From assembly GCA_037953625.1 (NCBI GenBank), contig CM075653.1, forward strand, positions 6,200,001 through 6,264,000: DNA of 64,000 nt, read 5' to 3'. Source of the DNA: Crotalaria pallida (taxonomy: Eukaryota > Streptophyta > Magnoliopsida > Fabales > Fabaceae). The translations under genes were made by a program, and so were the position numbers. Positions 41,839 through 54,059 of this stretch are shown here, piece after piece; the first letter of the stretch is position 1; every line of letters starts with the position of its first letter. Under the pieces are notes generated by a model. The model did no database searches. It was given only the letters and a program-made list of their open reading frames with translations, and was not told where the DNA came from.

Positions 41839-43081
41839 GAGAAAATGGTCTATTTGGTCCTCCAAAAATACACCTGGCATCGGTTTAGTCCCCGAAAGAT
41901 TTTGGGAATCAATTTAGTCTCTCAAAGATCAGAATGACATCTTGTTAGTCCCACCGTCCATAAATATGTTAGTCAACCTTTTTAGTGCCACGTGTCACAT
42001 TCTCATTGGTTATTTCCGGTAAACATATTTAGACACGAACCACAGGATTATTCCCTCGTAAAATCTCAACCGTTACTTATATCTGACGGTCCAAATTTAA
42101 AAATGAAAAATAAAATAATAAAACTATATTTAATATTATTAAAAAGTATTAAAAATTCGGAAAATAATAAAAAATTCTGAATATTTTTATAAAAATCTGT
42201 AAAATATTTTTTAAAAAAATACTGAAATTTTTTATATTTAAAAAATTAATAAAAAATTCAGAAAATTTTTAAAAAATCCGTGAAATAAAAAATTCATAAA
42301 ATAAATAATAATAAAAAATTATAATATTTTACAGAATTTTTAATAATATTTAGAAATTTTTTATTATTTTTACGAATTTTCTGTTACTTTTTAGATTATA
42401 AAAAAACGAAAAAAATAAAATTTTTAGTTTTTTAAAAATATTTTACCTATTTTTTAAAAATATATTTATGTATTTTTTATTATTTTCACAAATTTTAAAA
42501 AAATATATATTTGCATATTTTTTAAAATTTTTCTGAATTTTTTATTTTCATTATTTTTTATTATTTTATAAATATTTAAAAAATGAAAGACACTTTTTCA
42601 TAATTTTTTAAAATATTTTAAAGATTTTTAGAAAAATTTCTGAATTTTTTATTATTTTCTAAATTTTTTATTAATTTTTAAAATATTAAAAAAATCAGCA
42701 TTTTTTAAAAAAATATTTAACAGATTTTTATAAAACTTTTCTGAATTTTTTAATATTTTTCGTAATTTTTTAATATTTTTAATAATATTAAATATAGTTT
42801 TATTATTTTATTTTTCACTTTTAAATTTGGACCGTCAGATATGAGCAACGGTTGAGATTTTACGAGGAAATAATCATGTGATTCGTGTCTAAATATGTTC
42901 ACCGGAAATAACCAATGAGAATGCGACACGTGACGCTAAAAAGGTTGACTAACGAATTTATGGACGGTGGGACTAACGGGATGTCATTCTGATCTTTGGG
43001 GGACTAAATGGATTCCCAAAATTTTTCGGGGACTAAGCTGATGCCAGGTGTATCTTTGGGAGACCAAATAGACCATTTCTC
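41839..43081. mobile_element. Mutator-like foldback element, 1.24 kb
   Basis: Ends GAGAAAATGGTCTATTTGG and its inverted copy, 9-bp duplication TAAATTAAA at 41830-41838 and 43082-43090. The highly similar arms are about 245 bp. The middle 700 bp is almost pure A/T and itself palindromic (TTTTTAAAA-like), so the whole unit could fold into one long hairpin. No coding. Confidence 0.9.
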
Positions 43082-43387
43082 TAAATTAAAATATCACACC
43101 TCAATTAATTAATTTATTAAAACAATGAATCAATGTAAATGAGCAGTACATAATCGTGCCTCCCTGCCTTCATCCTTGAATATAAGCTTTTTGGAGGAAA
43201 TTTGCACGTGAATTAAGGAAGTTAGTTAATATTATTGTTAGTAACAATAAAATTGAAAACATTGGTATACTTTTTAAAAACTAACCCTATAATTATCATT
43301 GTTACTCTCAAAAGAAGTAATTAATGTCCTTAAAAATTGGAAATGAAAGAATAAAAGAAAATTCAGAAAACCAAGAGCCATCAAAAC

Positions 43388-43934
43388 TAGGCATGGCAAC
43401 GGGGCGATGCGGGGGCGGATTATGCACTTCCCACACCCGCCCCCGTCTCAAAAAATTGCCCCCGCCCTCGCCCCTGCCGGGTATCATAAAAGCCCACTCG
43501 CCCCCGTCCCCGTCGGGGGTCGGGTAAAACGGCACCGCACCCGCCCCCGCTTTTCTTTTAAAAACAACTTTTCTAAAAAAGCTTTTCTTTTATAATATAC
43601 CAACTTTTTCTTTTAAAAACAACTTTTCTAAAAGAGTATTTTCCACAAGTGATTTTTATTAAGAGTCAAAACATTATTTTTAATATTTTTTTATTACTAT
43701 TATTATAAATTATATATAATATATAATATAATATACATATATAGTGTGAGCAGTCAGTTTCGGGGCCGGGTGCGGGGCGGATAGTAGAATTACTACACCC
43801 GCCCCCGCCCCGTGATTGAAAAAGCGGGTTTTCCCCGCCCCCGCCCTGATACCCGATTAGAACGGTTTTTCCCCGCTAATGGCGGATCGGGTTCGGACAG
43901 GTGCCCGCGATTCTGGTTTTTTTTGCCATGCCTA
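43388..43934. mobile_element. non-autonomous hAT element (TAGGCATGGCAA ends)
   Basis: 547 bp with perfect 12-bp ends TAGGCATGGCAA / TTGCCATGCCTA and the 8-bp duplication ATCAAAAC at 43380-43387 and 43935-43942. The subterminal parts are rich in GGGGGCGGG and CCCGCCCCCGC words, and the middle is AT-rich. No coding. Confidence 0.92.
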
Positions 43935-43944
43935 ATCAAAACTT

Positions 43945-44640
43945 GTGTCTCCTCTCTCATTTCTCTCTTTCATAAAACCTAAGCTTCTCTCTTCTTCCTC
44001 TTTACCCCCTCCGACAACAACATCACTGCTCCAACACACTCCACCAATGCTGATGCTTGCCTTAAATCATGAACCTGCTAGTTGCCGCCACCACTGCTCC
44101 GCCAAAAGCCAACTTGAATTTGAGTTGACGTCGTTGCTTCTTTGCCAATGAGCAACCCGTTTGCGGCCTGCTGGTGGCTGGGGTGCACGAGACGGTTGGC
44201 TTAATTGGGGACGTGCGGTTGGGAGTAGGTTCGAGGGTTTGGTGCAAGTCGAAAATGGGTAAACGGGAGGATCGGTAAGGGTGTCCGTTAGAGGGCGGAC
44301 TCACCAGAGGGCGGCCAGCTCAAGGAACGGGTTTGTCTAAGAGCAAACATATGAGAGGTGGTCAAGTCAGAAAGTGAGGTTTGTCCGAGAGCGGACTAGG
44401 TTTCAGGGCGACATGGGTGTTAGAGCGACTCCATCCCTTATCAACCATGAAAGCAGTCATGCTTTCCTTCATCCAAAGCTTTCCAAGCCCTATAGTCCAC
44501 GATGTTCCCGGTTTAGTGATACTGTCAATGTGTCGTCCTACACCAATGCGACATGGGTCTACTAAGTGTCTGGCCATTTCGTTTTGGATCCTAGCTTCAA
44601 TCATTCTTATCTTATCTCTCTTGCAATATTAAATTGTTAA
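43945..44640. other. GC-richer segment with unrecognised open frames
   Basis: A (CT)-rich leader-like part is followed by open frames of 60-80 codons on both strands; the most protein-like is minus 44604-44362, containing MARHLVDPCRIGVGRHIDS. I recognise no family. It stands out from the AT-rich surroundings and could be a decayed gene or captured exon. Confidence 0.35.
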
Positions 44641-44915
44641 GTATAGATTATGATCCTTGATATATTTAGATCCCAAACAACGAATGATGCATTCCCCTAC
44701 ATCTTCACCCTTTATTCTGTGATTTCCATTCCATCTAATTTTCTATTGGTTAAAAAATTTTCGTTGGGCATTTCAGACAATAGTTTTCACACCATTTAGA
44801 TTTGCTCTTATGTATAACAATCATTTAGTAATGGTATCAAATACATAAGACATTATCAACAAAGTTGATGGACAGCAAACATGCAAAACTAACAGGTTAA
44901 GACTGAATAAATTAA

Positions 44916-45194
44916 GGCTTAATTGCACTTTTGGTCCCCCAATTATCACAATTTAGCGATTTTGGTCCCCCCGTTTTTAATTTGGCGATTTTGGTCCCCA
45001 CGTTTTGATAAGTTGCGATTTTGGTCCCTCCGTCAACTATTCCGTCAGCCATGTCAGCAAGGTTAACGGAATAGTTGGCGGAGGGATCAAAATCGCAACT
45101 TATCAAAACGTGGGGACCAAAATCGCCAAATTAAAAACGGGGGATCAAAATCGCTAAATTGTGATAATTGGGGGACAAAAAGTGCAATTAAACC
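44916..45194. mobile_element. near-perfect foldback MITE, copy 1
   Basis: 279 bp, ends GGCTTAATTGCACTTTTGG and inverted. The arms pair along almost their whole length around GTCAGCCATGTCAGC. TGGTCC occurs at 44932, 44963, 44992 and 45022. I could not find a convincing 9-bp duplication. Confidence 0.85.
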
Positions 45195-45754
45195 TTGATA
45201 TTAATGTTATCTCTTAGTAGTGCATCCCTTTGTAATTATACTATGTAACGTTTTTTTCCTCTGTTTTTAGTTGTGCACTTGATTCTAAGAGTGTCACTGG
45301 TTCTATGAAATTTGAAAAAAAATTGCTTTTCTTGACCAAAAATAAAAAGAAAATTGATGGATTGTTAAATTGATTGTATTTTAGCAGTTATTCATGAATT
45401 CTTTGTCTCGTTTATTCATGGGCAAACTCATTTATTTCTAGCATAAACCAACTTAAATGAGATGTTCTAGAATAAATGAGATAATTTTAATTGTCTTTTA
45501 AGATGATTTTATTCATGTAGTAACAAGATTATATGTAATGAAAAAAATACGAACAAATGTCCCAACAGAACTTATAAAAAAGATATATGTAATTTAAATA
45601 TATTGAAAATTGTAACTTTTAAGTTCAAAAAAACTTTTACAACAAATTTTATCATTTACATGTGATAACGCAATATTAATAATGAAAAATATTGACAACA
45701 CTAAAAAAAGAACTTTAGAACATATATCTAATAAATATAGTGCAATTTGAACTG

Positions 45755-46095
45755 TTAAAATATGTCAGGGGTCCCTGTAGTTTTGGTCTTTTTTGTCAGA
45801 TACCCCTGTTCTTTTGTTCTTAATTGCATTTTTGGTCCCTCAATTATCATAATTTAGCGATTTTGGTCCCCCGTTTTTAATTTGGCGATTTTGTTCCCCA
45901 CGTTTTGATAAGTTGCGATTTTGGTCCCTCCACCAACTATTCTGTTAACCTTGCTGACGTGGCTGACGGAATAGTTGACGGAGGGACCAAAATTGCAACT
46001 TATCAAAACGTGGGGACCAAAATCGCCAAATTAAAAACGGGAGGACCAAAATCGCTAAATTGTGATAATTGAGGGACCAAAAGTGCAATTAAGCC
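45755..46095. mobile_element. foldback MITE, copy 2, next to an arm fragment of another family
   Basis: 45819-46095 is a second copy of the 44916 family (TGGTCC-type words at 45833, 45864, 45892 and 45922). It directly follows 45760-45815, a piece that reads like the start of a 40033-type arm (TGTCAGGGGTCCCTGTAG). It seems to have inserted into or replaced that element. Confidence 0.8.
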
Positions 46096-46131
46096 ATAAA
46101 TTAAAGTCACTGATGACGACTCTAACTTTAT

Positions 46132-46400
46132 AATAAGAGTTAATAGTCACATAGATCTCCGAAAGATATCTGTGGAATCAGGTAGGTCCCTAAAAGATTT
46201 GTGGAATCTCTTAATTTCTCAAAGTTCATTTTGGAATTAGTTAGGTCCCTGATTTATTTGGTCATCAAATAAGTCCATAAAAAGACCAATACCACACTAT
46301 GTAGTACCATATCGATAATTTCGGGGACTAAATTAATGTAAAAAATGTATTAAGAATTAACTTGATAACCAATGTATTTTTCGGAGACCAAAACTCCTCT
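46132..46400. repeat. degenerate foldback repeat with TAGGTCCCT words
   Basis: Words at 46152, 46183, 46212 and 46242. The right half contains GGGGACTAAATTAATG and GGAGACCAAAAC. It shares about 170 bp with 49400-49560. Confidence 0.6.
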
Positions 46401-46989
46401 TTTTTTGCACAACCACCATCACTCTATGCTATTCGCTGTTCGAATCACAACCAACCACAACCAGAGACTAGAGAGGAGGGAGAGCATTGAGAGTGCATGT
46501 GCGATGTGGCGATGATAAGACAACGGTAGCTATGGTTAGGGATAGGGATTTACTTCAGATTTGTGGTGGTTCCAGTTACGGTGGTGGTAGTTGGACATGG
46601 TGGGGTGGGGCGGTGCAATGATGGTGCTGATGCACTATGAAGATCGATGGAGTTAAGGGAAGTTGTCGGTGAGGATAAAAGTGAAATTTTAAATTATGAT
46701 TGAGGTAAATTTGGAAATTCGCTATAGGGTCGAAGAGACCATTCGATGGTCGTTAGAAAAATTGATCATGAAAGCATCCACCTCTTTTTTTATGAGAGAT
46801 AATTCTCTCTTTTTTATGATGGAATGTCAGAAAAGAAAATAAGGCACCTGTCTTGAATAACCAGCAGAGGTTACAGCCCAAGAACCAAAAGAAGCAAAAA
46901 AAAAATAGAAGCTTAGAGAAGGAGACAAAGGAAGTGATGACTGATGACATAATAGAGGTGGAAAACATTTGTCACGGTTAGTTAGGGCT

Positions 46990-47400
46990 CTATGTTTTTG
47001 TTTTTGTTTTGTTTTGTTTTTTTTTTTTTTTTTTGAACTAGTAGCAATTTTATTAAGATGAAGAGGAAATTGCGACATCTTGGTGGACCAGGTCCAAAAT
47101 CTCAGTTGGGAAATCATCATGAACTTTGTAAGCTAAAAAAGCTAGCCTATCATCATCAGCAACAATATTACAACTCATATCAGAATAGACCAACTCACAA
47201 TTATTAAAATGCTTAGCTTCATCCTAGCAATCTTTAAGCACACCATTGACATACATGTAGCCACTGATCTTCTTCATCCAAGCTTATTTGAGTGTAAGGC
47301 AATCCATTTATAATTAAGCAAGTTGCCCTTCTTTGCTTCTAGGATTGATTATAGGGAAATATCTACTTTGTAGAACTTTTGCAGCAAGAGTGTTATTTTT
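46990..47400 (-). pseudogene. LINE-like or retroposed 3' end with poly(A) tail
   Basis: On the minus strand a short reading frame containing DDFPTEILDLVHQDVAISSSS ends in TAA (near 47052), followed by AATAAAATTGC and then a poly(A) tail seen as the T run at 46991-47035. This is the anatomy of a 5'-truncated retroposed transcript. The frame vaguely resembles the RNase H end of plant LINEs, but I cannot confirm it. An upstream stop shows that it is dead. Confidence 0.4.
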
Positions 47401-47790
47401 ATGAACTAGTCTCCACCGTTGTTTTGCAATTAATTAAAGCTTTGTTGAAGGCTCTAAAACTTCTAAAACCACGTCCTTCTTTGTCTGTTGAGGCCAAGAG
47501 TTTGTCTCAACTCAACCAATGGAGCTTTCTTTTATCTGTTTCACCACTTCAAATGAATTAAAAGAACTTATTAGTAAGCGCCATAAAATTTAAGAAAGCC
47601 CAAAGTTGATCGACTTGTTTGCTAAATAAATAGGTTTAGTTGATATAGGCTAAATCATTATCCCCTTATGATCCCTTACCCTTCACCTACTTTCACCTTT
47701 TAGTATCTTTATAGTTTTTTTTAGGTATGAGGTGATTTTATAGTTTTTTTTTTTAGGAATGAGGCGAAAACATAATCACCGAGATCATTT
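47401..47790. other. intergenic DNA
   Basis: Nothing recognised beyond short open frames. Confidence 0.4.
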
Positions 47791-47792
47791 TT

Positions 47793-48027
47793 TGTTGGAC
47801 CTTCAACCGGGGAGTCACATCACATTGCTCCAGGGTCTTGGGAATAGTGAGCAACCGCCCATAAGTAAGACACCACATCCTTAACCAAAACCTTCTCACC
47901 CGTCTCATCCTATCCAATGTGGGACTTCATCTCACACTTGAATACCCAACAATCTCCTCTTTCAAGTGTGATTACCCATCTCATTCTATCCAATGTGGGA
48001 CTTCATCTCACACTTGAATATCCAACA
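47793..48027 (-). mobile_element. TRIM remnant (LTR plus partial second LTR)
   Basis: 47793-47951 is a 159-bp LTR with ends TGTTGG...CCAACA and, on the minus strand, the TRIM-typical AAGTCCCACATTGGATAG. After a purine run (GAAAGAGGAGAT) a second, incomplete LTR covers about 47964-48027. The internal region is almost gone. Confidence 0.75.
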
Positions 48028-49310
48028 ATTTTCAAACCAACTTTAACATTTTATGTATAGCTACTTTGCCATTTGAGTTGACTCTCAGAGATTAATCCTG
48101 CAGTGACATGGAAAAACAAAACCATTATTGAAAAACAAAACCACTACTTGAAAATATAGCAGTTAGGTTTGCCAAAACATTATTAGAAATTTAAACAGAG
48201 AAATGATAAATAGTTTTACTTAGATGTAATAAAAAAAAATTTAAAAAAAAAAAAAAAAAGCTTTTGAGATGAAAGTGAACTAGCTAGTGAGGTTCAATTT
48301 GCTCGATTCATGAGGGTGTAGCAGTATATCAGAAAATGTTATACATTTACAACTAAGGGATCGGAATCGAATGAATTAGTTTAGATATATACGCAAAATA
48401 AATCCACAATATCACTTAAGATTGAGGAGGAAAAAAAAAATTGAACTAGCTGGTCATAATAGACAGAGCTCTCTCTCCCTCAAGGCTGAAGCCTACTTTC
48501 ACTCCAAATAATGATCAATTCTTTATTATTTATCTCCTCCCCGTTTTATTCTCCAACTAAAATAACGAAAAATGACTATTTCTAATTAATTTATCTCTCT
48601 CCTCCCTTTTTATCTCACCCCAAACGCTTCTCAACTGAACAAAGTATAAAACTCCTTCCTTGGTGGTGACAATTAATTGAAAAAATTGAACTAAAAAAAC
48701 ATTATACATTAGGTGGCATTCTTCTTCCAAATTAAAGACTCTTCTTCTCCAAAGCCACTCATTGTACAACAAGCCAAGAATGATATCAGATAGCTAATGT
48801 GTTTTTTACTTAGTTAACCAATGCATCAGCAGCATTGGGGTAAGTCCAGATGTTATTAATAAAAATAATTATATGCAATTGAGAGGATAGTAACATCTGG
48901 CCTTGCATCAATGTTGTTGCTGTATTTGTTGCAAGTACGTGTTTGATTTGGATCAGGTTGGTGCTACATTCAAATGTTATCTCTGCATATGATAGACCTT
49001 CAATTTTTTTAGTCAGTCAAATCAATATAATGTACCTTTAATTTCCTGCTATTATTTAATCTTGAGGATTATGTTGTCTTTGACAAGTATGATAGTGATA
49101 GGCCCATGAGTCTATCTAATATTAAGAAAAATACTTAATAGATCTAATTACAAAATAAAAATAAGATAATTGTTATTTGGTTTAATTAATTAAATAATAT
49201 TGTCATTATATATGTTTAATTTTAGAATCTTCTTACTTTTAGGATTGTGTCACTTGTATTGTTTTAATCATTAAAAACTTATAGCTACAATGCCCAAATC
49301 AAGAAGAAAT
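48028..49310. other. intergenic DNA
   Basis: An A run lies at 48229-48259. I see no gene or element boundary here. Confidence 0.45.
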
Positions 49311-49315
49311 GAAGT

Positions 49316-49562
49316 TTTTAGAATTAATGGTCACTTTGATCGTCCAAAATTATTTTGGTCTCCCAAAGATCAACATGACATCAAGTGTATAAATTTTGGT
49401 CTCCGAAATATTTATTTGGTCATCAAATAATAAGTCCATAAAAGGACCAATATGGCACTATATAGTACCATATTGATATTTGGGAAACTAAATTAATGTA
49501 AAAAATGTTTTAAGAATTAACTTGATGACCAATATATTTTTCGGAAATTAAAATTGATTATT
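49316..49562. repeat. degenerate repeat related to 46200-46400
   Basis: Shares TTTGGTCATCAAATAA, AAGTCCATAAAA(A/G)GACCAAT and GGAAACTAAATTAATG-like blocks with the copy at 46257-46400. Confidence 0.6.
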
Positions 49563-49795
49563 AATTAACTCAAGTTTTTATATATCTTAATATTTTATTA
49601 TCATATAGAGTAGCTTTAGGAGTAATGTTAATGTTCTGGTATGTAATGATTTGCTTCTATATATATCTGTGGAGTGGTTGGTGCTATATTTTATTTATTG
49701 CTGATACCTACATATGAATTTGGAACCATTATTCTGGTATGCTCTCTCACTTGTTTGCTTGGGTGAACTTTTTCTTTTCTGGTTTCGTTTGTAGC

Positions 49796-49798
<3 letters not shown>

Positions 49799-49829
<31 letters not shown>
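49799..49829. repeat. (AT)n microsatellite
   Basis: An uninterrupted AT run. A second one lies at 50109-50141. Confidence 0.9.
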
Positions 49830-49830
<1 letters not shown>

Positions 49831-50108
49831 CTTCTGTGTATAATATAGAACTCGTATTTTTATGGTGTATGTATTTATGAATTATTCAACTGGTCTTTTG
49901 TGTGTATAAATAAGCTCATAATAATGAGGGAAGAAAATAGACCGTGACAGTTTGAAAGCTAAGCACTTTTATTTGTAAATCAAAATAAATACAAAAAAAC
50001 TCATAATAAATTCAATGAATCGTCCTAGACTCCCAGTTGTTACTACTTTTCAATATTTTGCCATTGTTTCTTGAAAGATAGGACTATATATACACACTAG
50101 CCAAAAGT

Positions 50109-50143
<35 letters not shown>

Positions 50144-50275
50144 GTTTGTACTCTTTGGCCAATATCACAAGTGTTCCCAAAAATATCTTTAATACCAAGA
50201 ACTCTTGAGACCAATCATGCACAAGGTCCCTATCAGATTTGAGATTATATGAATGAAACACTAATTCAACACAGT

Positions 50276-50640
50276 TGTTGAATTTGAGAGAGAAGAAGAA
50301 GAAACGTAACTAACTTTGCAACAGAAAAGAGAGAGAGAAAACTTGCAGATAAACTAACTCTTGAGTAAAGAAAAGTTTATGATTCTTATTAGCCAACATG
50401 GCAAATGAAAAACTATTTAAACACAGCCGAAACTACTCTACCGAAATGCAATCTAAATGAAAGTTAAATGAAGCCTAAACTAATCTAAATACAACAAGTT
50501 AATTTACGGGCAACTATCCTAATTGTCTAACTGAAACTAGCTTCAAGTAACTGCATTACTCTGGATAGTATTACTCTCGATAGTTTGCTGCTTCAATGCT
50601 TCTTCCTTCAATAGCTTTGATCCTGAATTTAATCCACACA
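50276..50640 (-). repeat. probable 3' LTR of a copia (Ale-like) element
   Basis: 365 bp, on the minus strand TGTGTGG to TTCAACA. It follows the pol end (LINICAPACERY) after a weak purine run. It contains the TTTAAATAG-type TATA region and a CT-rich leader. No intact partner LTR is in the window. Confidence 0.65.
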
Positions 50641-51733
50641 TTTAATACCTCTCGCAAGCTGGAGCGCAGATGTTAATCAAGCCCAGCTTGAGATCAAAGC
50701 CTTTGAACTGTTTGGGGCTGAGAGCTTTAGTAAACACATCAGCAAGCTGCAAGTTAGTGGAAATAGGAAGCAATTTCCCTTACAATATGACAGTCAATTT
50801 CTATGTGTTTTGTTTTCTCATGAAGCACGGGATTGGTTGCTATATGTAAAGCTGCTTGATTATCACAATATAACAAAGTAGGAGAATAGAGGTTTGTATG
50901 AAATTCCTGAAATAAGTAAGTTAGCCATTGAAACTCATGAGTAGCATGAGCCATGACTCTATATTCAGCTTCACAGGAACTTCTGGAAACAGTCTTCTGC
51001 TTCTTAGATTTCCATGAGACTAAGGAATATCCTAGATAAATGCAATAACCAGTGATGGACTGTCTTGTATCAGGACAAGAAGCCCAATCACTGTCAGAGT
51101 AGCCTTTGAGGACAAGTTGAGATGAAGCAGAGAAGAATAAGCCCATTGATGGGTTCCCTTTAAGATATTTGAGGACTCGCAATGCTGCAGCATAATGTGA
51201 ATCAGTAGGTTTATTCATGAATTGTGCAAGTTGCTGAACAACAAACGATATGTCAGGCCTAGTGTGAGTTAAGTAAAGCAATTGTCCAACTAATCTTCTA
51301 TAAACAGTTGGATCATCCCATGTAGAACCTGAACCAACACTCAAATGTGTATTACAATCTATTGGTGTACTCATCACAGGCTTAGAACTGAGTAAACTAG
51401 CTTCTGAAATTAAATCTAGGCAATATTTTCTTTGAGTCATCATAATCCCTGTCTTGTTCCTTGCAACTTCAAAACTAAGAAAAAATCTTAACTCTCCAAG
51501 ATCTTTGATCCTGAATGCAGAATCCAAAGAGTGTTTGATTGAATTGATTTCATCAATATCTGTCCCAGTGAGAAGAATATCATCAACATAGACTAACATA
51601 CCAGTAAAATGAGAGCCTAAAGATTTAGTAAACAGAGAATGATCATGAAGAGACTGTTTATAACCAAGATCAATAAGGAAATTGGACAGTCTCTCAAACC
51701 ATTGTCTACTAGCCTGTTTAAGACCATACAAGG
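50641..51733 (-). pseudogene. copia RT C-terminus and RNase H (3' part)
   Basis: Minus-strand Ty1/copia pol of the Ale/Retrofit kind. It starts at the YGLKQASRQWFERL box and has the RT active site LVYVDDILLTG, then PVMSTPID, YRRLVGQLLYLTHTRPDI, and RNase H with GYSDSDWASCPDTRQSITGY, SRSSCEAEYR and LYCDNQAALHIA. A frameshift near 50755 separates the last part (LADVFTKALS ... LINICAPACERY). Upstream it is cut at the CACTA insertion; the missing piece is at 55419-55590. Confidence 0.9.
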
Positions 51734-51759
51734 ACCCACTAGTACAGATTGGTCATTTC

Positions 51760-52310
51760 AGACCGGTTTCGCACCCCATTTCAGACCGGTTTCGAACCAG
51801 TCTTAAAAATGGCGGTCTTATTGCTATGCCTTTAAATGAGACTGGTTCCGAACCGGTCTCGTTCGCAACTAAAGAGACTGGTTTCGAACCAGTCTGAAAA
51901 TTAAAAAATAACCAGTCTCTATTAAAAGATGAACCAGTCTCATTGAGTATTTTGAACCGGTCTCAATTAAACTATGAACCAGTCTGATTGAGTGATTTGA
52001 ACCGGTCTGAAAATTAAAAAATAACCAGTCTCTATTAAAAAATGAACCAGTCTCATTGAGTATTTTGAACCAGTCTCATTGAGTATTTTGAACCAGTCTC
52101 AATTATATTTTTGACCAGTCTCATTTAGTGTTTTGAACCAGTCTTATTGAGTATTTTGAACCAGTCTCATTGAGTATTTTGAATCAGTCTCAATTATATT
52201 TTTAACCAGTCTCATTGAGTATTTTGAATCAGTCTCATTGAGTATTTTGAACCAGTCTCAATTATATTTTTAACCAGTCTCATTTAGTGTTTTGCACCGA
52301 TCTCGATTAA
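51760..52310. repeat. left subterminal repeat array of the CACTA element
   Basis: About twenty ACCAGTCTCA(T/A)T words; ACCAG starts at 52024, 52046, 52069, 52092, 52114, 52137 and 52160, for example. Confidence 0.88.
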
Positions 52311-53164
52311 AAAAACATGAATAATAAAAACTAATAAATAATAATAATTGAGACATAACTAGATGCTAAAATTATATTATAAAAACCACATTACATGCAT
52401 ATCTAAGTAGGTTGATCAAGTATATATATACAACAACACTCTGCACTGTGAAACAAAAAGGTTCACTACTGTACATTAAGAATATAGAGTTTGCCTAAAC
52501 AAAAGACTTATATAGAGCAATAATTTACTTGGTGTAGGATAGGAAATAATTCTAAGAAATAAGCTACAAATTCAACCCCTCTCGAATAAAAAACACATCC
52601 TTCTATCTTCTTCATCACATCATGCCTTCACAAGCCCATCAATCTATCAAGAATATAAACTGCAAAAAGAATTTAAAAACAAATAGCATAAAATCACTTA
52701 ACATTTACAGCAAAATGAGTTTCAGTGCTAAAACTCATTCAAACTTTTTAGTAGTTTAGTAAGCGTATCTTTAATGCATTTGAGGGCATTATCATCCTCC
52801 ATGCAATATTGTGCTACTTAGAACGAGTATTCTACAAAATATATAAATAAATACAAGACTGCACAGAGTTATATACACGATATGACGATATAACCATATT
52901 AAGTTATCAACTATAGATGATCCAGAAAGTAACAAAAATACAGGTTCTCCTAACGACCTCAAAAATTACATTTAGCTCCTTAACAAAATAACACTTTTTA
53001 AACCTATATGATGAGTCCAGCATTCACTCTACTTCATCTACTACAACCAATAGAAACTTCCATAACCATTTTGCTTCAATTCAAACAGCTAGCCCAAAAT
53101 TTAAAGGTATGTTAACAGGAATTAAGGAAATAGCCCAGACATACTCACATATTCTTAAGAGACG

Positions 53165-53400
53165 AGCTTATCTGTGTAGGCAGAGTGCCACTAAGCTTGT
53201 TATTTCCAAGAAACCTGAAATTGATAAAACATAATATCCTTTAAACCATGTATGAAAACAGATTAAGAAATCAGTGTATAAAATTACAAAGGAAAACAAT
53301 ATTACAAGAAAGAGAACGAGCTCAAATTGAAAATTGATGCTAGAATATGTCCTGTGATATTATTGAAGCTTAAATCCCTGATGAATGTTATCTTCTTTGA
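53165..53400 (-). pseudogene. captured LRR receptor-like kinase exons
   Basis: On the minus strand two leucine-rich repeat pieces are separated by an intron-like gap. One exon (about 53400-53311) reads RDLSFNNITGHILASIFNLSS; the next (about 53219-53160) follows TTTCAG and reads FLGNNKLSGTLPTQISSSLKN. The pattern LxxNxxSGxLP and the wording fit the extracellular part of LRR-VIII-type receptor kinases. Both lie within the CACTA element and are too short to function. Confidence 0.7.
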
Positions 53401-54059
53401 TAACACTAAGGCAAATCAAAAGAAATATGCTTCCAAAAGCACCAACTCAACATTACTCTTTCCAAAAGCACCAACTCCAAAATAAGTGTAGCATCTCTAG
53501 CTGCATGATAAAATTCCAAAGCAACTCTTGTAGATGACAGGCAAATACCCTGCATAAATTGCTCATTCATTTATAAAGGTCAATTTAATTATTTGATAAC
53601 TCCTTAGCTAATATTTCCAATGAAACAAGGCCAAGGAGTCATTTGCAACTTTTTCATTACTCATTATTTTGGACTGTAAATTTATACCTGCAACGTCTGA
53701 TGAACTAACTCCATCAATTGTTTGGCTGCTTTAGATACTAAACACCTTTCTGATAAGAAAAACAAATCAACTACATGAAAATCAGATAGGGAAACTATTT
53801 AGGCTGCAAAATGAAAATCAGATACTCAGGAACAAACAACAGTTAGATGACAAGGCTTCCTAGTTTTTTCAATAAAATGTTAATAAAAAAATGAAAATAG
53901 TACCTAAGAATAAAAACAATAACATGGACAAGCAAGACCCCTCTCCCCATACATCTACAATGAAAAAGCAAAGCATGGGCTGCATAAATTGATTCTAACC
54001 TAACACATAAGTATAAGGCTGATCTTACTATTAGGTGATGGAACTATCTTCAGTACAGA

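Noticed and set aside
44907..45203. Nine-base target duplication for the 44916 foldback element
   Set aside because: The flanks ATAAATTAA and TTGATATTA agree at only about five of nine positions.
47793..48027. Promoter or gene end with repeated CCACATTGGATAG words
   Set aside because: The TGTTGG...CCAACA ends and purine run identify a TRIM remnant.
50754..51731. Intact 325-residue host gene
   Set aside because: It is the RT end and RNase H of a copia element, cut at one end by a CACTA element and frameshifted at the other.
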